Positions 1 through 8,597 of a stretch of 64,000 nt of DNA are shown piece after piece (position 1 is the stretch's first letter; every line of letters starts with the position of its first letter). The DNA lies in contig NZ_JAIVAC010000001.1 of NCBI RefSeq assembly GCF_020171655.1, forward strand, positions 620,001 through 684,000. The letters run 5' to 3'. The notes beneath the pieces were generated by a model, which did no database searches, was not told where the DNA came from, and was given only the letters and a program-made list of their open reading frames with translations. The position numbers were made by a program, and so were the translations under genes. The DNA comes from Exiguobacterium aestuarii (lineage in GTDB: Bacteria; Bacillota; Bacilli; Exiguobacteriales; Exiguobacteriaceae).

Positions 1-1
1 A

Positions 2-382
2 GCGACGGAAAAGCCGTTTTTAGGAATCTGTCTTGGGATGCAGCTCCTGTTTGATTCGAGCACGGAAGGCATGCCGACAAAAGGTCTCGGGTTGATTCCG
101 GGCACGGTTGAGCGGATGCGCGCGAAGCGTCTTCCACACGTTGGATGGAACTCGATTCTTCGCGATGAGGACGTCTACTTTGTTCACTCTTATCACGCCG
201 TGACGGACGATGCCAATATCGTGGCGGAAGCGGAATATATGGGAGAGCGTGTTCCCGCGATTGTTCAAAAAGGACTCGTCACAGGCATGCAGTTTCACCC
301 GGAAAAAAGTGGGGCGTTCGGTCTCAGTTTACTTCAAGAATGGAAGGAGGCGGTCGAGCGTGAAATTACTACCCGCCATTGA
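2..382 (+). CDS. hisH: Imidazole glycerol phosphate synthase, glutaminase subunit HisH (5' end missing)
   Basis: Class I glutamine amidotransferase that feeds ammonia to HisF in histidine synthesis. The frame is open from base 2, so the gene begins outside the window and about 126 residues remain. The nucleophile elbow GICLGMQ (Cys codon at 29-31) is near the left edge. The C-terminal catalytic His-Pro-Glu is seen as QFHPEKS, and the YFVHSYH segment is typical of HisH. It ends at TGA 380-382 and overlaps hisA by 23 bases, which implies translational coupling. Identity is secure because hisA, hisF, hisI and hisE follow directly. Confidence 0.95.
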   Translation, partial: ATEKPFLGICLGMQLLFDSSTEGMPTKGLGLIPGTVERMRAKRLPHVGWNSILRDEDVYFVHSYHAVTDDANIVAEAEYMGERVPAIVQKGLVTGMQFHPEKSGAFGLSLLQEWKEAVEREITTRH

Positions 383-1073
383 TTTAATTGGAGGCAAGAT
401 TGTCCGTTTGACGGAAGGCGATTTTTCGACGGAAGAACAATACGGTGACCCGTATGAATTATTAAAAGCGTGGCAAGGAAAAGTGCCGATGATTCACTTG
501 ATAGACTTAGAAGGGGCTAAGGCAGGCGAACCGCGTCACTTAGATGTCGTCCGTTATGCGAAGTCTCTTGGCTTTCTCGTACAGACGGGTGGTGGGATTC
601 GTTCAGAAGCCTCACTCGATGCGGTCATGGAAACCGGTGCGGACCGTGTCCTCTTAGGGACAAAAGCATTTACGGATCCTGACTTTTTAGACAAGGCGAT
701 TGAAAAGTATGGCAAACGAGTTGCTGTGGCACTCGATGCATATGACGGAAAGGTCGCCATCAACGGATGGCAGGAAGCGACAAAGCTCGATGACATCTCG
801 GTCGCTCAAGATCTCGTCAAACGAGGGATTGAGACGATTCTGTATACGGACATCGGATCTGACGGAAAACTGAATGGTCCGAACGTTGCGCGCATGAAGG
901 CGCTACGCCAAATCGTCAACGTCACACTCATTGCCTCAGGCGGTGTGACGACCGAAGAGGACGTGAAGGAACTAAAAATGGCTAAGATTGATGAGGCCGT
1001 CGTTGGGAAAGCGCTCCTCTCCGGTAAAGTAAGTATCGATGAACTGATTGAATGGGAGGCGCGTTATGCTTAA
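360..1073 (+). CDS. hisA: ProFAR isomerase HisA
   Basis: Isomerises ProFAR to PRFAR in histidine biosynthesis; a cytosolic TIM barrel. I choose GTG at 360, because AAGGAGG lies about 12 bases upstream and the protein then starts [13 protein letters not shown], with the catalytic Asp at residue 8. The second catalytic Asp is in the YTDIGSDG strand, and the phosphate loop IASGGV is near residue 190. The 237 residues fit the family. The open frame extends upstream to 210, but that part is only hisH read out of frame. The gene overlaps hisF by 8 bases. Confidence 0.96.
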   Translation: MKLLPAIDLIGGKIVRLTEGDFSTEEQYGDPYELLKAWQGKVPMIHLIDLEGAKAGEPRHLDVVRYAKSLGFLVQTGGGIRSEASLDAVMETGADRVLLGTKAFTDPDFLDKAIEKYGKRVAVALDAYDGKVAINGWQEATKLDDISVAQDLVKRGIETILYTDIGSDGKLNGPNVARMKALRQIVNVTLIASGGVTTEEDVKELKMAKIDEAVVGKALLSGKVSIDELIEWEARYA

Positions 1074-1833
1074 ACGCAGAATTATTCCATGTCTCGATGT
1101 GAAGGAAGGCCGTGTCGTCAAAGGGATTGAATTCGTTCAACTACGAGACATCGGTGACCCGGTCGAAATCGCGAAGTATTATGATGAGTCCGGAGCCGAT
1201 GAACTCGTCTTTCTCGACATCACGGCAAGTACGGAACGCCGCCAGACGATGCTAGATGTCGTCAGTGCAGTGGCACGGAAAGTATTCATCCCGTTGACGG
1301 TCGGTGGAGGAATTCGTTCACTTGATGACATCTCGTCATTATTAAAAGCAGGAGCAGATAAAGTATCGTTGAACACGCTCGCTGTCGAATCCCCAAGTCT
1401 CATTCGAGAAGCGGCCGATCGTTTCGGGTCACAATGTATCGTCGTTGCGATCGACGTGAAATTTGAAGACGGGGAATACTATGTGTACACATATGGCGGT
1501 AAACAGAAGACAGAACTGTTAGCGGTCGAATGGGCGAAACAAGTGGCCGCACTCGGGGCGGGTGAACTTCTTGTCACGTCCATGAACCAAGACGGAAAGC
1601 AAAGCGGATATGACCTTGCGATTTTAGAACGACTTCGCGAAGTCGTCGACATTCCGATTATCGCCTCAGGTGGGGCGGGGAATGCCGAGCACGTAGTCGA
1701 AGCGCTCGAGAAGGTCGATGCCGCACTACTTGCCTCCATCTTACATGACCGAAAAACGACAGTAGAAGAGGTGAAGCACGTATGCACGAGTCACAACTTG
1801 CCGATGCGGTTCGTTTCGACGAAAATGGATTGA
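1066..1833 (+). CDS. hisF: Imidazole glycerol phosphate synthase, cyclase subunit HisF
   Basis: Forms imidazole glycerol phosphate and AICAR from PRFAR plus ammonia channelled from HisH. The 255-residue TIM barrel starts at ATG 1066 ([13 protein letters not shown]) inside the end of hisA, after GGGAGG. The catalytic acids are Asp11 in PCLDVK and the Asp of VVAIDVK near residue 130. [13 protein letters not shown] is the family signature in the second half, and IIASGGAG is the phosphate loop. Its 3' end overlaps the likely hisI start by 52 bases, the longest overlap in this operon. Confidence 0.96.
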   Translation: MLKRRIIPCLDVKEGRVVKGIEFVQLRDIGDPVEIAKYYDESGADELVFLDITASTERRQTMLDVVSAVARKVFIPLTVGGGIRSLDDISSLLKAGADKVSLNTLAVESPSLIREAADRFGSQCIVVAIDVKFEDGEYYVYTYGGKQKTELLAVEWAKQVAALGAGELLVTSMNQDGKQSGYDLAILERLREVVDIPIIASGGAGNAEHVVEALEKVDAALLASILHDRKTTVEEVKHVCTSHNLPMRFVSTKMD

Positions 1834-2114
1834 TTCCCGCCATCATCGTCTCAGAAGAAGACGGGGCCGTTCTCATGCTCGGATATATGAACGATGAGGC
1901 CATCCGTCAGACGCTACGTGAACGGGTCGTGACATTCTGGTCTCGTTCAAAAGGTCGGCTATGGATGAAAGGGGAGACGAGCGGCAACACACTTGACGTC
2001 GTCAGTATCCACGTCGACTGTGACCAGGATGCGCTTCTTGTTCGTGTCCATGCGAATGGTCCGACTTGTCATACCGGAAATCGAAGTTGTTTCTTTACGG
2101 AGGTGAACGTATGA
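1782..2114 (+). CDS. hisI: Phosphoribosyl-AMP cyclohydrolase HisI
   Basis: Opens the purine ring of phosphoribosyl-AMP in the third histidine step; a metal-dependent cytosolic enzyme of 110 residues. The metal and substrate motifs HVDCDQDA and [11 protein letters not shown] are intact, with the three conserved cysteines. ATG 1782 is preferred because the first 20 residues (to [10 protein letters not shown]) match where relatives begin, although it lies 52 bases inside hisF. Here the cyclohydrolase is a separate protein, whereas many bacteria fuse it to HisE. It ends in an ATGA overlap with hisE. Confidence 0.94.
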   Translation: MHESQLADAVRFDENGLIPAIIVSEEDGAVLMLGYMNDEAIRQTLRERVVTFWSRSKGRLWMKGETSGNTLDVVSIHVDCDQDALLVRVHANGPTCHTGNRSCFFTEVNV

Positions 2115-2419
2115 TTCATGAATTGGAGCAATTGATTCAATCAAGAAAGAATGAACCAAAAGAAGGTTCATATACGACGTATTTGTTTGAACAAGGCGTT
2201 GAAAAAATTGCGAAGAAGTTCGGTGAAGAATCGTTCGAGGTCGTGATTGCCGCAATGACGGACGAAGATTTGGTCGAAGAATCGGCCGACCTTCTGTATC
2301 ACCTGCTCGTCTTATTGGCAGCTAAAGGTGTGCGCTTAGAAGATGTAGAAGCGTTACTTGCCAAACGTCACGGCACGACGACGCCTGCGAAGCCTCGTCG
2401 AGACGTCACGGAATGGTAA
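2111..2419 (+). CDS. hisE: Phosphoribosyl-ATP pyrophosphohydrolase HisE
   Basis: Removes pyrophosphate from phosphoribosyl-ATP in the second histidine step. The protein has 102 residues with the all-alpha MazG-like fold. The acidic metal-binding helices EESFEVV and [11 protein letters not shown] are visible. ATG 2111 overlaps the hisI stop as ATGA; the open frame also reaches 2066, but that start would lie within hisI coding sequence and lacks a ribosome site. It is the last gene of the his operon and is followed at once by a strong hairpin terminator. Confidence 0.94.
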   Translation: MIHELEQLIQSRKNEPKEGSYTTYLFEQGVEKIAKKFGEESFEVVIAAMTDEDLVEESADLLYHLLVLLAAKGVRLEDVEALLAKRHGTTTPAKPRRDVTEW

Positions 2420-2422
2420 AGC

Positions 2423-2453
2423 AAAAGGAAGGAGCGCGTCTCCTTCCTTTTTT
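2423..2453. terminator. Bidirectional intrinsic terminator after hisE
   Basis: A 12-bp perfect stem (AAAAGGAAGGAG at 2423-2434 with CTCCTTCCTTTT at 2440-2451) has a 5-base loop and a T run. It ends the his operon. The flanking A tract makes it usable on the minus strand for the convergent gene that ends at 2457. Confidence 0.9.
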
Positions 2454-2456
2454 GTG

Positions 2457-3380
2457 TCAACGATTGACCGAGGCAGCCATGCGAATGTATGTATGACGTC
2501 GCCCGCGAATGGCAATTGAAAGTGCCTGAATGTTCTCTGGTACGGCAATCCCAGACAATCCGGCGTCACCGATATGGACGATATCTGCGCCTCCACGCTT
2601 TGAAGAGAGTGCGATCTCACGAACAGTCGCCACATCAGCCCCTTCTTGAGATGTCCCGATTGCGGCTAACGTGAGTGCTCCGAGTGCTTGCAGTTCTTGT
2701 ACGAGTTCGTGGAATGCCTCTTCACGGACACCCGGAACGGTTCCTGGAGCTGGCAGAAGAATAATGTCTGCCCCTGCTTCAACGAAGCGGATATATGCGT
2801 CGCGATCTAACACGCTGCCGACACCGGCCTGATGCATCTTTCCGGCAATGATGACGCCAGCGAATTCACGACGCCCTCGGATAATCGCTTGTTCGATTGC
2901 TTCATTCGTAACCCCGGTATTCGGGTTGCCTGTCAGACAAACGAAATCAATCCCGAGTTCAGACGCTTTTTGGAACGCTTCGACTGAAGCGAGTCTGCCT
3001 CGTTTCACTTCGTTCATCTCAGACGATTTCTCTGAAAAGTCGACAGGTTCTAAATTGATTCCAATCGGTAACCCAATCAGTCTCTTTAGCTCCAGAATCG
3101 GATGGTCACTCATCTCATCACCTGGCATGTCGCCGAACAGCGCGTGACTTTCAAGTCCTTTAATGTAAGGATGGAACACATCTAACATGTTCAATAAAAT
3201 CAAGTCGGCACCGAACGCTCTTGCCAGTTCTGCATTCGTGACTTCTGGGTAGAGCGGTTGCACCGTCGGGATGACCTCCGCCATGACCGTTCGTCCTTCT
3301 GCTTTTCGAATCGACCCGACTAAATCTTGACGATTAAACGTGATAAAATCACTTGCCCGACACTCTAAAATACGTTTCAT
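2457..3380 (-). CDS. TIM-barrel protein of the PEP-mutase-like / DUF7916-type family
   Basis: The 307-residue protein starts at ATG 3380 behind AGGAGGAAG; a longer open frame to 3569 lacks a ribosome site. The sequence alternates strands and helices like an (alpha/beta)8 barrel, with EVIPTVQPLYPEVTNAELA near the N-terminus, LILLNMLDVF, LTGNPNTGVTNE, IIAGKMHQAG and IVHIGDAGLSG. Relatives I recall are often labelled haloacid dehalogenase-like, although no HAD DxD motif is present. The NPNTGVT and GDAG loops suggest a phosphate-binding barrel. Substrate unknown. It is a single gene converging on the his operon; the family assignment is from memory. Confidence 0.6.
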   Translation of the reverse strand: MKRILECRASDFITFNRQDLVGSIRKAEGRTVMAEVIPTVQPLYPEVTNAELARAFGADLILLNMLDVFHPYIKGLESHALFGDMPGDEMSDHPILELKRLIGLPIGINLEPVDFSEKSSEMNEVKRGRLASVEAFQKASELGIDFVCLTGNPNTGVTNEAIEQAIIRGRREFAGVIIAGKMHQAGVGSVLDRDAYIRFVEAGADIILLPAPGTVPGVREEAFHELVQELQALGALTLAAIGTSQEGADVATVREIALSSKRGGADIVHIGDAGLSGIAVPENIQALSIAIRGRRHTYIRMAASVNR

Positions 3381-3462
3381 CACATCTTCCTCCTTCTGCT
3401 CATCCTTGTCTCTATTCCCTAAATGATTTGAAAATCCTCTATACTGAGTGTAAGGAGGGATT

Positions 3463-4020
3463 ATGATGACGGAAAAAGAGAAGATGATTCGTGGTGAATT
3501 ATATTTAGCTGGTGATGAGACGCTCGTTAAAGATCGGAAGCATGCCCGGCGATTGACCGAGCGATTCAATCGTTCCGGGATTGATGATTTGACTGAACGG
3601 AAAGAAATTCTTAGTGCGTTACTCGGTTCGACGAAAGAGTCGTATTACATCGAACCGAACTTCAAATGTGATTACGGGTACAATATTCACTTGGGTGAAC
3701 GATTCTATGCGAATTTTGACTGTGTCTTTTTAGACATTTGTCCCATCACTTTCGGGGATGACTGTATGCTTGCACCAGGTGTACATATCTATACGGCGAC
3801 ACATCCGATTGATCCGATTGAGCGCATCTCTGGGTATGAGTTCGGAAAACCCGTGACGATTGGAGACCGGGTATGGATCGGTGGAGGGGCCATCATCAAT
3901 CCGGGTGTGACGATTGGAGATGAGGCAGTCATCGCATCTGGTGCAGTCGTCACAAAAGATGTGCCACCACGGACGGTCGTCGGAGGAAATCCGGCGCGCG
4001 TGATCAAAACGATCGACTGA
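3463..4020 (+). CDS. Sugar O-acetyltransferase, maltose acetyltransferase (Maa/NodL) type
   Basis: Moves acetyl from acetyl-CoA to a hydroxyl of a sugar; cytosolic trimer in this family. The 185 residues begin with the short helical Maa domain ([14 protein letters not shown]), followed by left-handed beta-helix hexapeptide repeats from about residue 70 to the end ([45 protein letters not shown]). The catalytic His is in [19 protein letters not shown] precedes adjacent ATG codons at 3463 and 3466, and either may be used. It is transcribed divergently from the TIM-barrel gene. The sugar substrate cannot be read from sequence. Confidence 0.88.
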   Translation: MMTEKEKMIRGELYLAGDETLVKDRKHARRLTERFNRSGIDDLTERKEILSALLGSTKESYYIEPNFKCDYGYNIHLGERFYANFDCVFLDICPITFGDDCMLAPGVHIYTATHPIDPIERISGYEFGKPVTIGDRVWIGGGAIINPGVTIGDEAVIASGAVVTKDVPPRTVVGGNPARVIKTID

Positions 4021-4025
4021 CAAAA

Positions 4026-4055
4026 ACTCCTGAACATGAGGTTCAGGAGTTTTTT
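4026..4055. terminator. Terminator reaching into the 3' end of hisC
   Basis: ACTCCTGAAC (4026-4035) pairs with GTTCAGGAGT (4041-4050), followed by six T on the plus strand and preceded by five A. The right arm lies within the last codons of the convergent hisC gene (ends 4043), so one hairpin serves both directions. Confidence 0.88.
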
Positions 4056-5056
4056 ACGTGACTTGTTTCCTTGTATTGCTGAATAGCTGTATGTGCGAGA
4101 TGAAGTGCCGCTTCGTCACCGATGGTCACTCGAATGCCCGTCGGTTGTTTCGAAGTGTGTACGTTCAATGCGGTCAATTGTGCCCATACTGCTTCGGGTT
4201 GCTCGAGCTCGATATACAAAAAGTTTGTCGAGGCAGGGAGGACGTGACCAATTGATTCAAAAGCGGATACCCACTTTTGCCGCATCTCGTCATGCCATTC
4301 GATTGTTTCTTGAAGATAAGTTGCATCTTTTAAGAAGATGTTGCAAATCTTTGCACTCACCCCGCTAATGTTGAACGGTGGGATGAATTGACGGAAATAG
4401 TGAGCGAGTTCGTTGTTTGTCACCATGAATCCAATTCGTACGTTTGCCAATCCGAACGCTTTTGACATCGTGCGAAGGACGATGAGATTCGGATGGTTTG
4501 CAATGAACGGGATCATGCTGTCATCCGGTGTGAAATCCATATACGCCTCGTCCACCACAAGGTAAGGAACGAGTGAGGCGAGATGCGTCAACTCTTTCAC
4601 GGTCCACAGCTTCCCGGTTGGATTGTTCGGGTTCGAGAGAAGAAGAAGCTTCGGATGATGCGTCTCGATTGCTTCTACAATTCCCTCATATGATAAATCA
4701 TTGGCTTGAACATGTTGCCCGTGTGCGATGGTCGTGAAGATTGGATACATCGAAAAGTCAGGCGCCGGGGACAAGACGATGTCATTTGGTGCGAGTAATG
4801 CTTGCGTCACGACATGAATCATCTCATCACTCCCACAACCGACGAGCAGTTGCTCAGGTGTCACACCGACATACGCAGCGTAGCGTTCGAACAACTCATT
4901 GATCGGTTCGACCGGATATTCGTGTAAGTCATGATACGTCAACGAATCAAGCTGGCTCTTGATTCGTTCAGGTAACGGGAACTGACTTTCATTTTGATTT
5001 AACCGATGTCCCGTCGGATAAACGACGGGATAGATCGGCAGCTCGACTTGTCTCAT
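4043..5056 (-). CDS. hisC: Histidinol-phosphate aminotransferase-like PLP enzyme
   Basis: Fold-type I aminotransferase of 337 residues. Motifs include LNQNESQFPLP near the N-terminus, SNPNNPTGKLW, VVDEAYMDF and the PLP lysine in RTMSKAFGLANVRIGF. In the HisC family it converts imidazole acetol phosphate to histidinol phosphate. It is not in the his operon but on the opposite strand 1.6 kb away. It starts at ATG 5056 with a 4-base overlap with the preceding binding-protein gene, so it is translationally coupled to a transport component. An aromatic aminotransferase role is possible, but the nearby his genes favour HisC. Confidence 0.85.
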   Translation of the reverse strand: MRQVELPIYPVVYPTGHRLNQNESQFPLPERIKSQLDSLTYHDLHEYPVEPINELFERYAAYVGVTPEQLLVGCGSDEMIHVVTQALLAPNDIVLSPAPDFSMYPIFTTIAHGQHVQANDLSYEGIVEAIETHHPKLLLLSNPNNPTGKLWTVKELTHLASLVPYLVVDEAYMDFTPDDSMIPFIANHPNLIVLRTMSKAFGLANVRIGFMVTNNELAHYFRQFIPPFNISGVSAKICNIFLKDATYLQETIEWHDEMRQKWVSAFESIGHVLPASTNFLYIELEQPEAVWAQLTALNVHTSKQPTGIRVTIGDEAALHLAHTAIQQYKETSHVKNS

Positions 5057-5820
5057 TCAGTCGGCTCCATCGAGAACCATTTTTTCACCAATTCATCGAT
5101 TTCGCCAGACTCCATCATCTTGTTCAATTCTTCGTTGAACTGGTCGCGTAACTCATCATCTAACTTAAATGCAGCAGCTGAACCTTTTTCGCCATCCTCT
5201 TTTAAAGCGAATGTATAGAAGCTGTCATCTTGATCTAGATACTTTTGCGCGACCGTGTCTTCGATGACCATTGCATCGATTCGACCTGTATTCAATTCTT
5301 GAACGATTTCAGGGATCTTGTTCAACGATACGAGTTCAGCGTCAGGCGCTTGTTCTTTTGCGATGTTTTCTTGAATCGAAGCCGTTTGGACACCGATTTT
5401 CTTACCAGACAAATCTTCGATTGCCTGAAGCGACTCATCTTTTGTCATGATCAAGTTTGTCGCGGAAAGATAGATGTCTGAGAAGTCCGCATTCTCTTTA
5501 CGCTCTTCTGTTGGCGTCATTCCTGCCATGACGAAGTCGACACGCCCGCTATTCAAGGCTCCGAGTAAGCTACCGAAGTCCATATCTTCAATCTTCAATT
5601 CGTAACCGAGACGTTCTGTAATCGTCTCTGCAATTTCAATATCAAATCCGACGATCGCATCTCCGTTTGCCGTATCGACAAATTCATATGGGAAGTAATC
5701 GGCGCTCGTCCCCATGACGAGCGTTTTTTGCTCTGTCGCTTCACCTTCTGTTTCTTGACTACATGCACCGAGTAAAGCCGCGCTTAACATAAGTGTACCT
5801 GCTAATAACCATTTTTTCAT
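5053..5820 (-). CDS. Polar amino-acid ABC transporter substrate-binding lipoprotein
   Basis: The 255-residue family 3 solute-binding protein has an N-terminal signal and lipobox LLGAC, with the acylated Cys at residue 20, so it should be anchored on the outer face of the membrane. YFPYEFVD, GFDIEIAETI, DFVMAGMTPTEERK and the late RIDAMVIED are hallmarks of arginine/histidine/glutamine binders. ATG 5820 is the start of the signal peptide; GGGAGG sits about 12 bases upstream, a rather long spacing. No permease or ATPase gene is beside it. The overlap with hisC suggests a histidine-related ligand, which is inference. Confidence 0.88.
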   Translation of the reverse strand: MKKWLLAGTLMLSAALLGACSQETEGEATEQKTLVMGTSADYFPYEFVDTANGDAIVGFDIEIAETITERLGYELKIEDMDFGSLLGALNSGRVDFVMAGMTPTEERKENADFSDIYLSATNLIMTKDESLQAIEDLSGKKIGVQTASIQENIAKEQAPDAELVSLNKIPEIVQELNTGRIDAMVIEDTVAQKYLDQDDSFYTFALKEDGEKGSAAAFKLDDELRDQFNEELNKMMESGEIDELVKKWFSMEPTE

Positions 5821-5855
5821 ATGTGTATAATGCCTCCCTGTTGTAGATGAGACTA

Positions 5856-5884
5856 AGTGTATATGTATGATTATTAATTGTAAA
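5856..5884 (-). promoter_or_regulatory. Candidate sigma-A promoter for the binding protein-hisC pair
   Basis: On the minus strand TTTACA (plus 5879-5884) is separated by 17 bases from TACACT (plus 5856-5861), about 36 bases before the start codon. The -35 matches 5 of 6 and the -10 matches 4 of 6 consensus bases. Confidence 0.5.
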
Positions 5885-5904
5885 GCATAAAAATACAAAA
5901 AATA

Positions 5905-5939
5905 TTAAAAAGAGAAACGCTTTTGAAATGAAAGCGTTT
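5905..5939 (-). terminator. Terminator after the P-loop gene
   Basis: AAACGCTTT and AAAGCGTTT (plus 5915-5923 and 5931-5939) form a 9-bp stem with a 7-base loop. On the minus strand it is followed by CTCTTTTTAAT. The stem touches the stop codon of the gene ending at 5939. Confidence 0.8.
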
Positions 5940-6475
5940 TAAATTGATTTCAAGTAGTTTCTGACTGCTCGTGACGATTTCAAATGTATCAAATTAGGTT
6001 TTGTCGGATGTTGTTGAATTTGTCGTAACAGTTGTGACCGTTGAACGTCAGGAAAATTCCAAACCCATTTGAGGAATGCGAAATCGAGCTTTTCCTCACA
6101 GGAAGCGCCCATATCCGGTCGCGTCGTACCACGATATCGGACGACTCGTTTGAGGACGCGGTATACACAAACGATTCGCGGGAGGTCGATCAAAATGACG
6201 GTATCTGCTGCCTGTAAACGTAAATCAAGCGTGTTCCCGAAGTTTCCATCGATGATCCATTGATCTTTCTTCACGAGTTGTTGTTGAATATCGATTCGTT
6301 CCTCTCTCGGCGCCATCACCCATCCCGGTCTCCACATGAGAGCATCCAAATGATAGACATCGAGGTGTAATCGTTCACCGAGTTGACGGGCAAGTGTTGA
6401 CTTTCCTGCACCGCCTGAACCGATGATGAGGATTCGTTTCATGCTTGTATTGCGATTAATCGGTAAGTTGCTCAT
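5939..6475 (-). CDS. P-loop kinase-like protein (DNA topology modulation / FlaR family)
   Basis: The 178-residue protein of the adenylate-kinase-like P-loop superfamily has Walker A GSGGAGKST (residues 19-27 counted from ATG 6475), then LHLDVYHLDALMWRPGW and WIIDGNFGNTLDLR, a pattern shared with proteins annotated as topology modulation protein. The substrate is unknown and the topology name is historical. ATG 6475 immediately follows the upstream stop codon, with GGAGG 14 bases away; an internal ATG at 6442 would match shorter relatives but has no ribosome site. It is co-transcribed with the membrane-anchored protein upstream. Confidence 0.75.
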   Translation of the reverse strand: MSNLPINRNTSMKRILIIGSGGAGKSTLARQLGERLHLDVYHLDALMWRPGWVMAPREERIDIQQQLVKKDQWIIDGNFGNTLDLRLQAADTVILIDLPRIVCVYRVLKRVVRYRGTTRPDMGASCEEKLDFAFLKWVWNFPDVQRSQLLRQIQQHPTKPNLIHLKSSRAVRNYLKSI

Positions 6476-6976
6476 CTATTCTTGTTCATCCTCCAATACA
6501 ATCCATTTCTTCAATTGCTCATCCTCTTCATAAATGACCCGGACATCCATCTGTCCGATGACGAGTCGTTGTTCCGAACTGAACATGACGATCGGATAGT
6601 TCGTTGACACGGGTTTGTCCGTCTCGAAAATAGGACTATGCGCCTGCATCGCGTAATACCCGTCCGACCTCGTGTTGGCAGCCCCTGCATCAATCTGTGT
6701 CACATGGTCAAATCCTCTCAGTCTGAGCACATAACTATAAGACGTTCTCGCTCCTTGCTCGAGACGCCATTCTTCGATGATGGCTGATTTGTCGTCCACC
6801 GATCGCTCTTCTAGCACTTTCTGTACCGTATACTCTTTTTCGTAAGGAATCATCTCCTGGATGCTGACGACTGTCATCGTCGCGAGCTTGAGCGATTCCT
6901 CGGAAGGTGGGGTAATCAGTATACCAATAAAGATGAGGATAGGAATCAATAAATAAACCATGACACGACTACGCAT
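6476..6976 (-). CDS. Small membrane-anchored protein of unknown function
   Basis: I do not recognise this 166-residue protein. Residues 3-23 (SRVMVYLLIPILIFIGILIT) form one N-terminal transmembrane or uncleaved signal segment, and the rest is hydrophilic with a beta-rich look, so it probably faces outside. GTG 6985, ATG 6982 and ATG 6976 are all in frame; AAGG of GGTAAGGTG is 8 bases before 6976 and only 2 before 6982, so I use 6976. Its stop is directly followed by the start of the P-loop gene, indicating an operon. Confidence 0.6.
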   Translation of the reverse strand: MRSRVMVYLLIPILIFIGILITPPSEESLKLATMTVVSIQEMIPYEKEYTVQKVLEERSVDDKSAIIEEWRLEQGARTSYSYVLRLRGFDHVTQIDAGAANTRSDGYYAMQAHSPIFETDKPVSTNYPIVMFSSEQRLVIGQMDVRVIYEEDEQLKKWIVLEDEQE

Positions 6977-7120
6977 TTTCATCACCTTACCTTTTCAGAC
7001 TGTAAACTATTTCTGCATAAGAGAATCAGTTCCCTTCAAAAGAACGCTGGAATCTCAAAAACCGATTCATTTCTTCAATTTTTTAAAGGAGCAGGTATGA
7101 TACAGATAGGAGGGATGTAC

Positions 7121-8587
7121 ATGAAAATCGGGGTCATAGGTGGAGGTGTTGCGGGCTTGACGGCAGCTGCGCTCGCGCAACAAAAAGGGCATGATGTCAT
7201 CGTCTTTGAAGCGTCGCGTGAATGGGGCGGGTGTGCCGGCAAGTTTCAACGGGGTGACTATTTGTTTCCTGCAGGCGCCACACTCGGTATGGGGTTCGAA
7301 CGAGGAGGGGTCCATCAGCGGGTTCTTGAAACATTAGAAGAATCGGTCAAGGTGACGTTACTGGACGAGGTGATGGACATTCATCTGCCTGACGTCACCG
7401 TCATTTACTATCGCGACCGCAATCGCCTTCTTGAGGAGCTCAGTCGCGTGTTCTCAGAGCATTATGAGGCAATCCATGCGTTTTACCGCGAAGTGTGGGG
7501 AGACTTTGAGAAGATTCGTCCGTTGTTTCAAGAGTTGCCGGCACTTCCGCTTCGCACGACATCAGACATGGTTTACGCGCTGAAAGGTTTTCGACCGAAT
7601 CAAATCACAGCGCTCCTAAAACTCCAGCGGCCACTCGGTGACACGTTGGTCCGTCATGGATTGAACGGTACGATGTTCGAGCGATTTATCGATGGAATCC
7701 TGCTCGATAGTTTGCAGACCGGTGCGAAAGAAGCGAGTCATTTACTCGGTGCAGTGGCGCTGTCGGTCTATCACGAAGGAGCGTACTATGTGGAAGGTGG
7801 GCTGTATCAATTGGCTCATGCGTTAGAGCGAGCCGTCCGAACGTTTGGTGGCGAGACGAAATTAGGGAGAGACGTCCAGTCCATCGAACGAGTGACGGAT
7901 GGATGGCTCATCACCGATCGAAGAGGACGACTTGAACTGGTCGATGTGATTGTTTCCGCCATCCCGATTGAGCGGACGAGCGAACTTCTCAAAGGACAGG
8001 AACAACGACGCTTCAAACGACAATATCGAAGACAGTTGAAGCAGTCTCAATGGGGCACGTTCAGCCTCTACCTCGTCTTGCCTGAGGATGTCTGTCAACA
8101 GAAACCACTATTTCAACAAATCTATCACGAGCGATTACCGAGTGGGCATGCGTTCATATCCATGTCGGCGCCGGATGACGTGTTGCGCACAGAAAAACCG
8201 GAACGGACCATTACGGTATCCACACATATCGATTTATCAGAATGGCAACATTGGAAAGACCGAGCGGCATATGAGAAACTAGAACAAGATTGGACCAATC
8301 GTCTCGTCGACGTCGTCGCGACTGGATTTCCCGATTGGGACCGTGAATCGTCACTTCTCCTTCCTGGTGGACCAGGTGCATGGGTGAAGTATACGAAGCG
8401 ACCGCATGGGGCAGTCGGGGGGTATGCCCAGACGCCAAGCCAGGCGTTGTTCCGTGCCGCGAGTTATCGCACAGACTTGCCGAACTTTTATGTATGCGGG
8501 GATACCGTATTTCCAGGGGCGGGGACGATTGGCGCAATGACGAGCGGGTTACATGTTGCCCGAGCACTCGGGGTGACGATTGATTAG
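7121..8587 (+). CDS. Phytoene desaturase-like FAD-dependent oxidoreductase (CrtI/CrtN family)
   Basis: The 488-residue flavoprotein has an N-terminal dinucleotide fold (IGVIGGGVAGLTAA, then the ribose-binding Glu in VIVFEAS and GGCAGKF). The family C-terminal FAD motif is FYVCGDTVFPGAGTIGAMTSG, close to the end. YYVEGGLYQLAHAL matches the substrate-domain signature of carotenoid desaturases and isomerases. ATG 7121 is chosen because AGGAGGG ends 7 bases before it; an ATG at 7115 is too close. No phytoene or squalene synthase gene is adjacent, so the substrate could be a carotenoid or another lipid. The next gene, elaA-like, starts 10 bases after its stop. Confidence 0.8.
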   Translation: MKIGVIGGGVAGLTAAALAQQKGHDVIVFEASREWGGCAGKFQRGDYLFPAGATLGMGFERGGVHQRVLETLEESVKVTLLDEVMDIHLPDVTVIYYRDRNRLLEELSRVFSEHYEAIHAFYREVWGDFEKIRPLFQELPALPLRTTSDMVYALKGFRPNQITALLKLQRPLGDTLVRHGLNGTMFERFIDGILLDSLQTGAKEASHLLGAVALSVYHEGAYYVEGGLYQLAHALERAVRTFGGETKLGRDVQSIERVTDGWLITDRRGRLELVDVIVSAIPIERTSELLKGQEQRRFKRQYRRQLKQSQWGTFSLYLVLPEDVCQQKPLFQQIYHERLPSGHAFISMSAPDDVLRTEKPERTITVSTHIDLSEWQHWKDRAAYEKLEQDWTNRLVDVVATGFPDWDRESSLLLPGGPGAWVKYTKRPHGAVGGYAQTPSQALFRAASYRTDLPNFYVCGDTVFPGAGTIGAMTSGLHVARALGVTID

Positions 8588-8597
8588 GGGGATATTG

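Noticed and set aside
3430-3460. TTGAAA and TATACT before the acetyltransferase gene as a promoter
   Set aside because: Only about six bases separate the two elements, so they cannot be the -35 and -10 of one sigma-A promoter. TATACT alone may be a -10.
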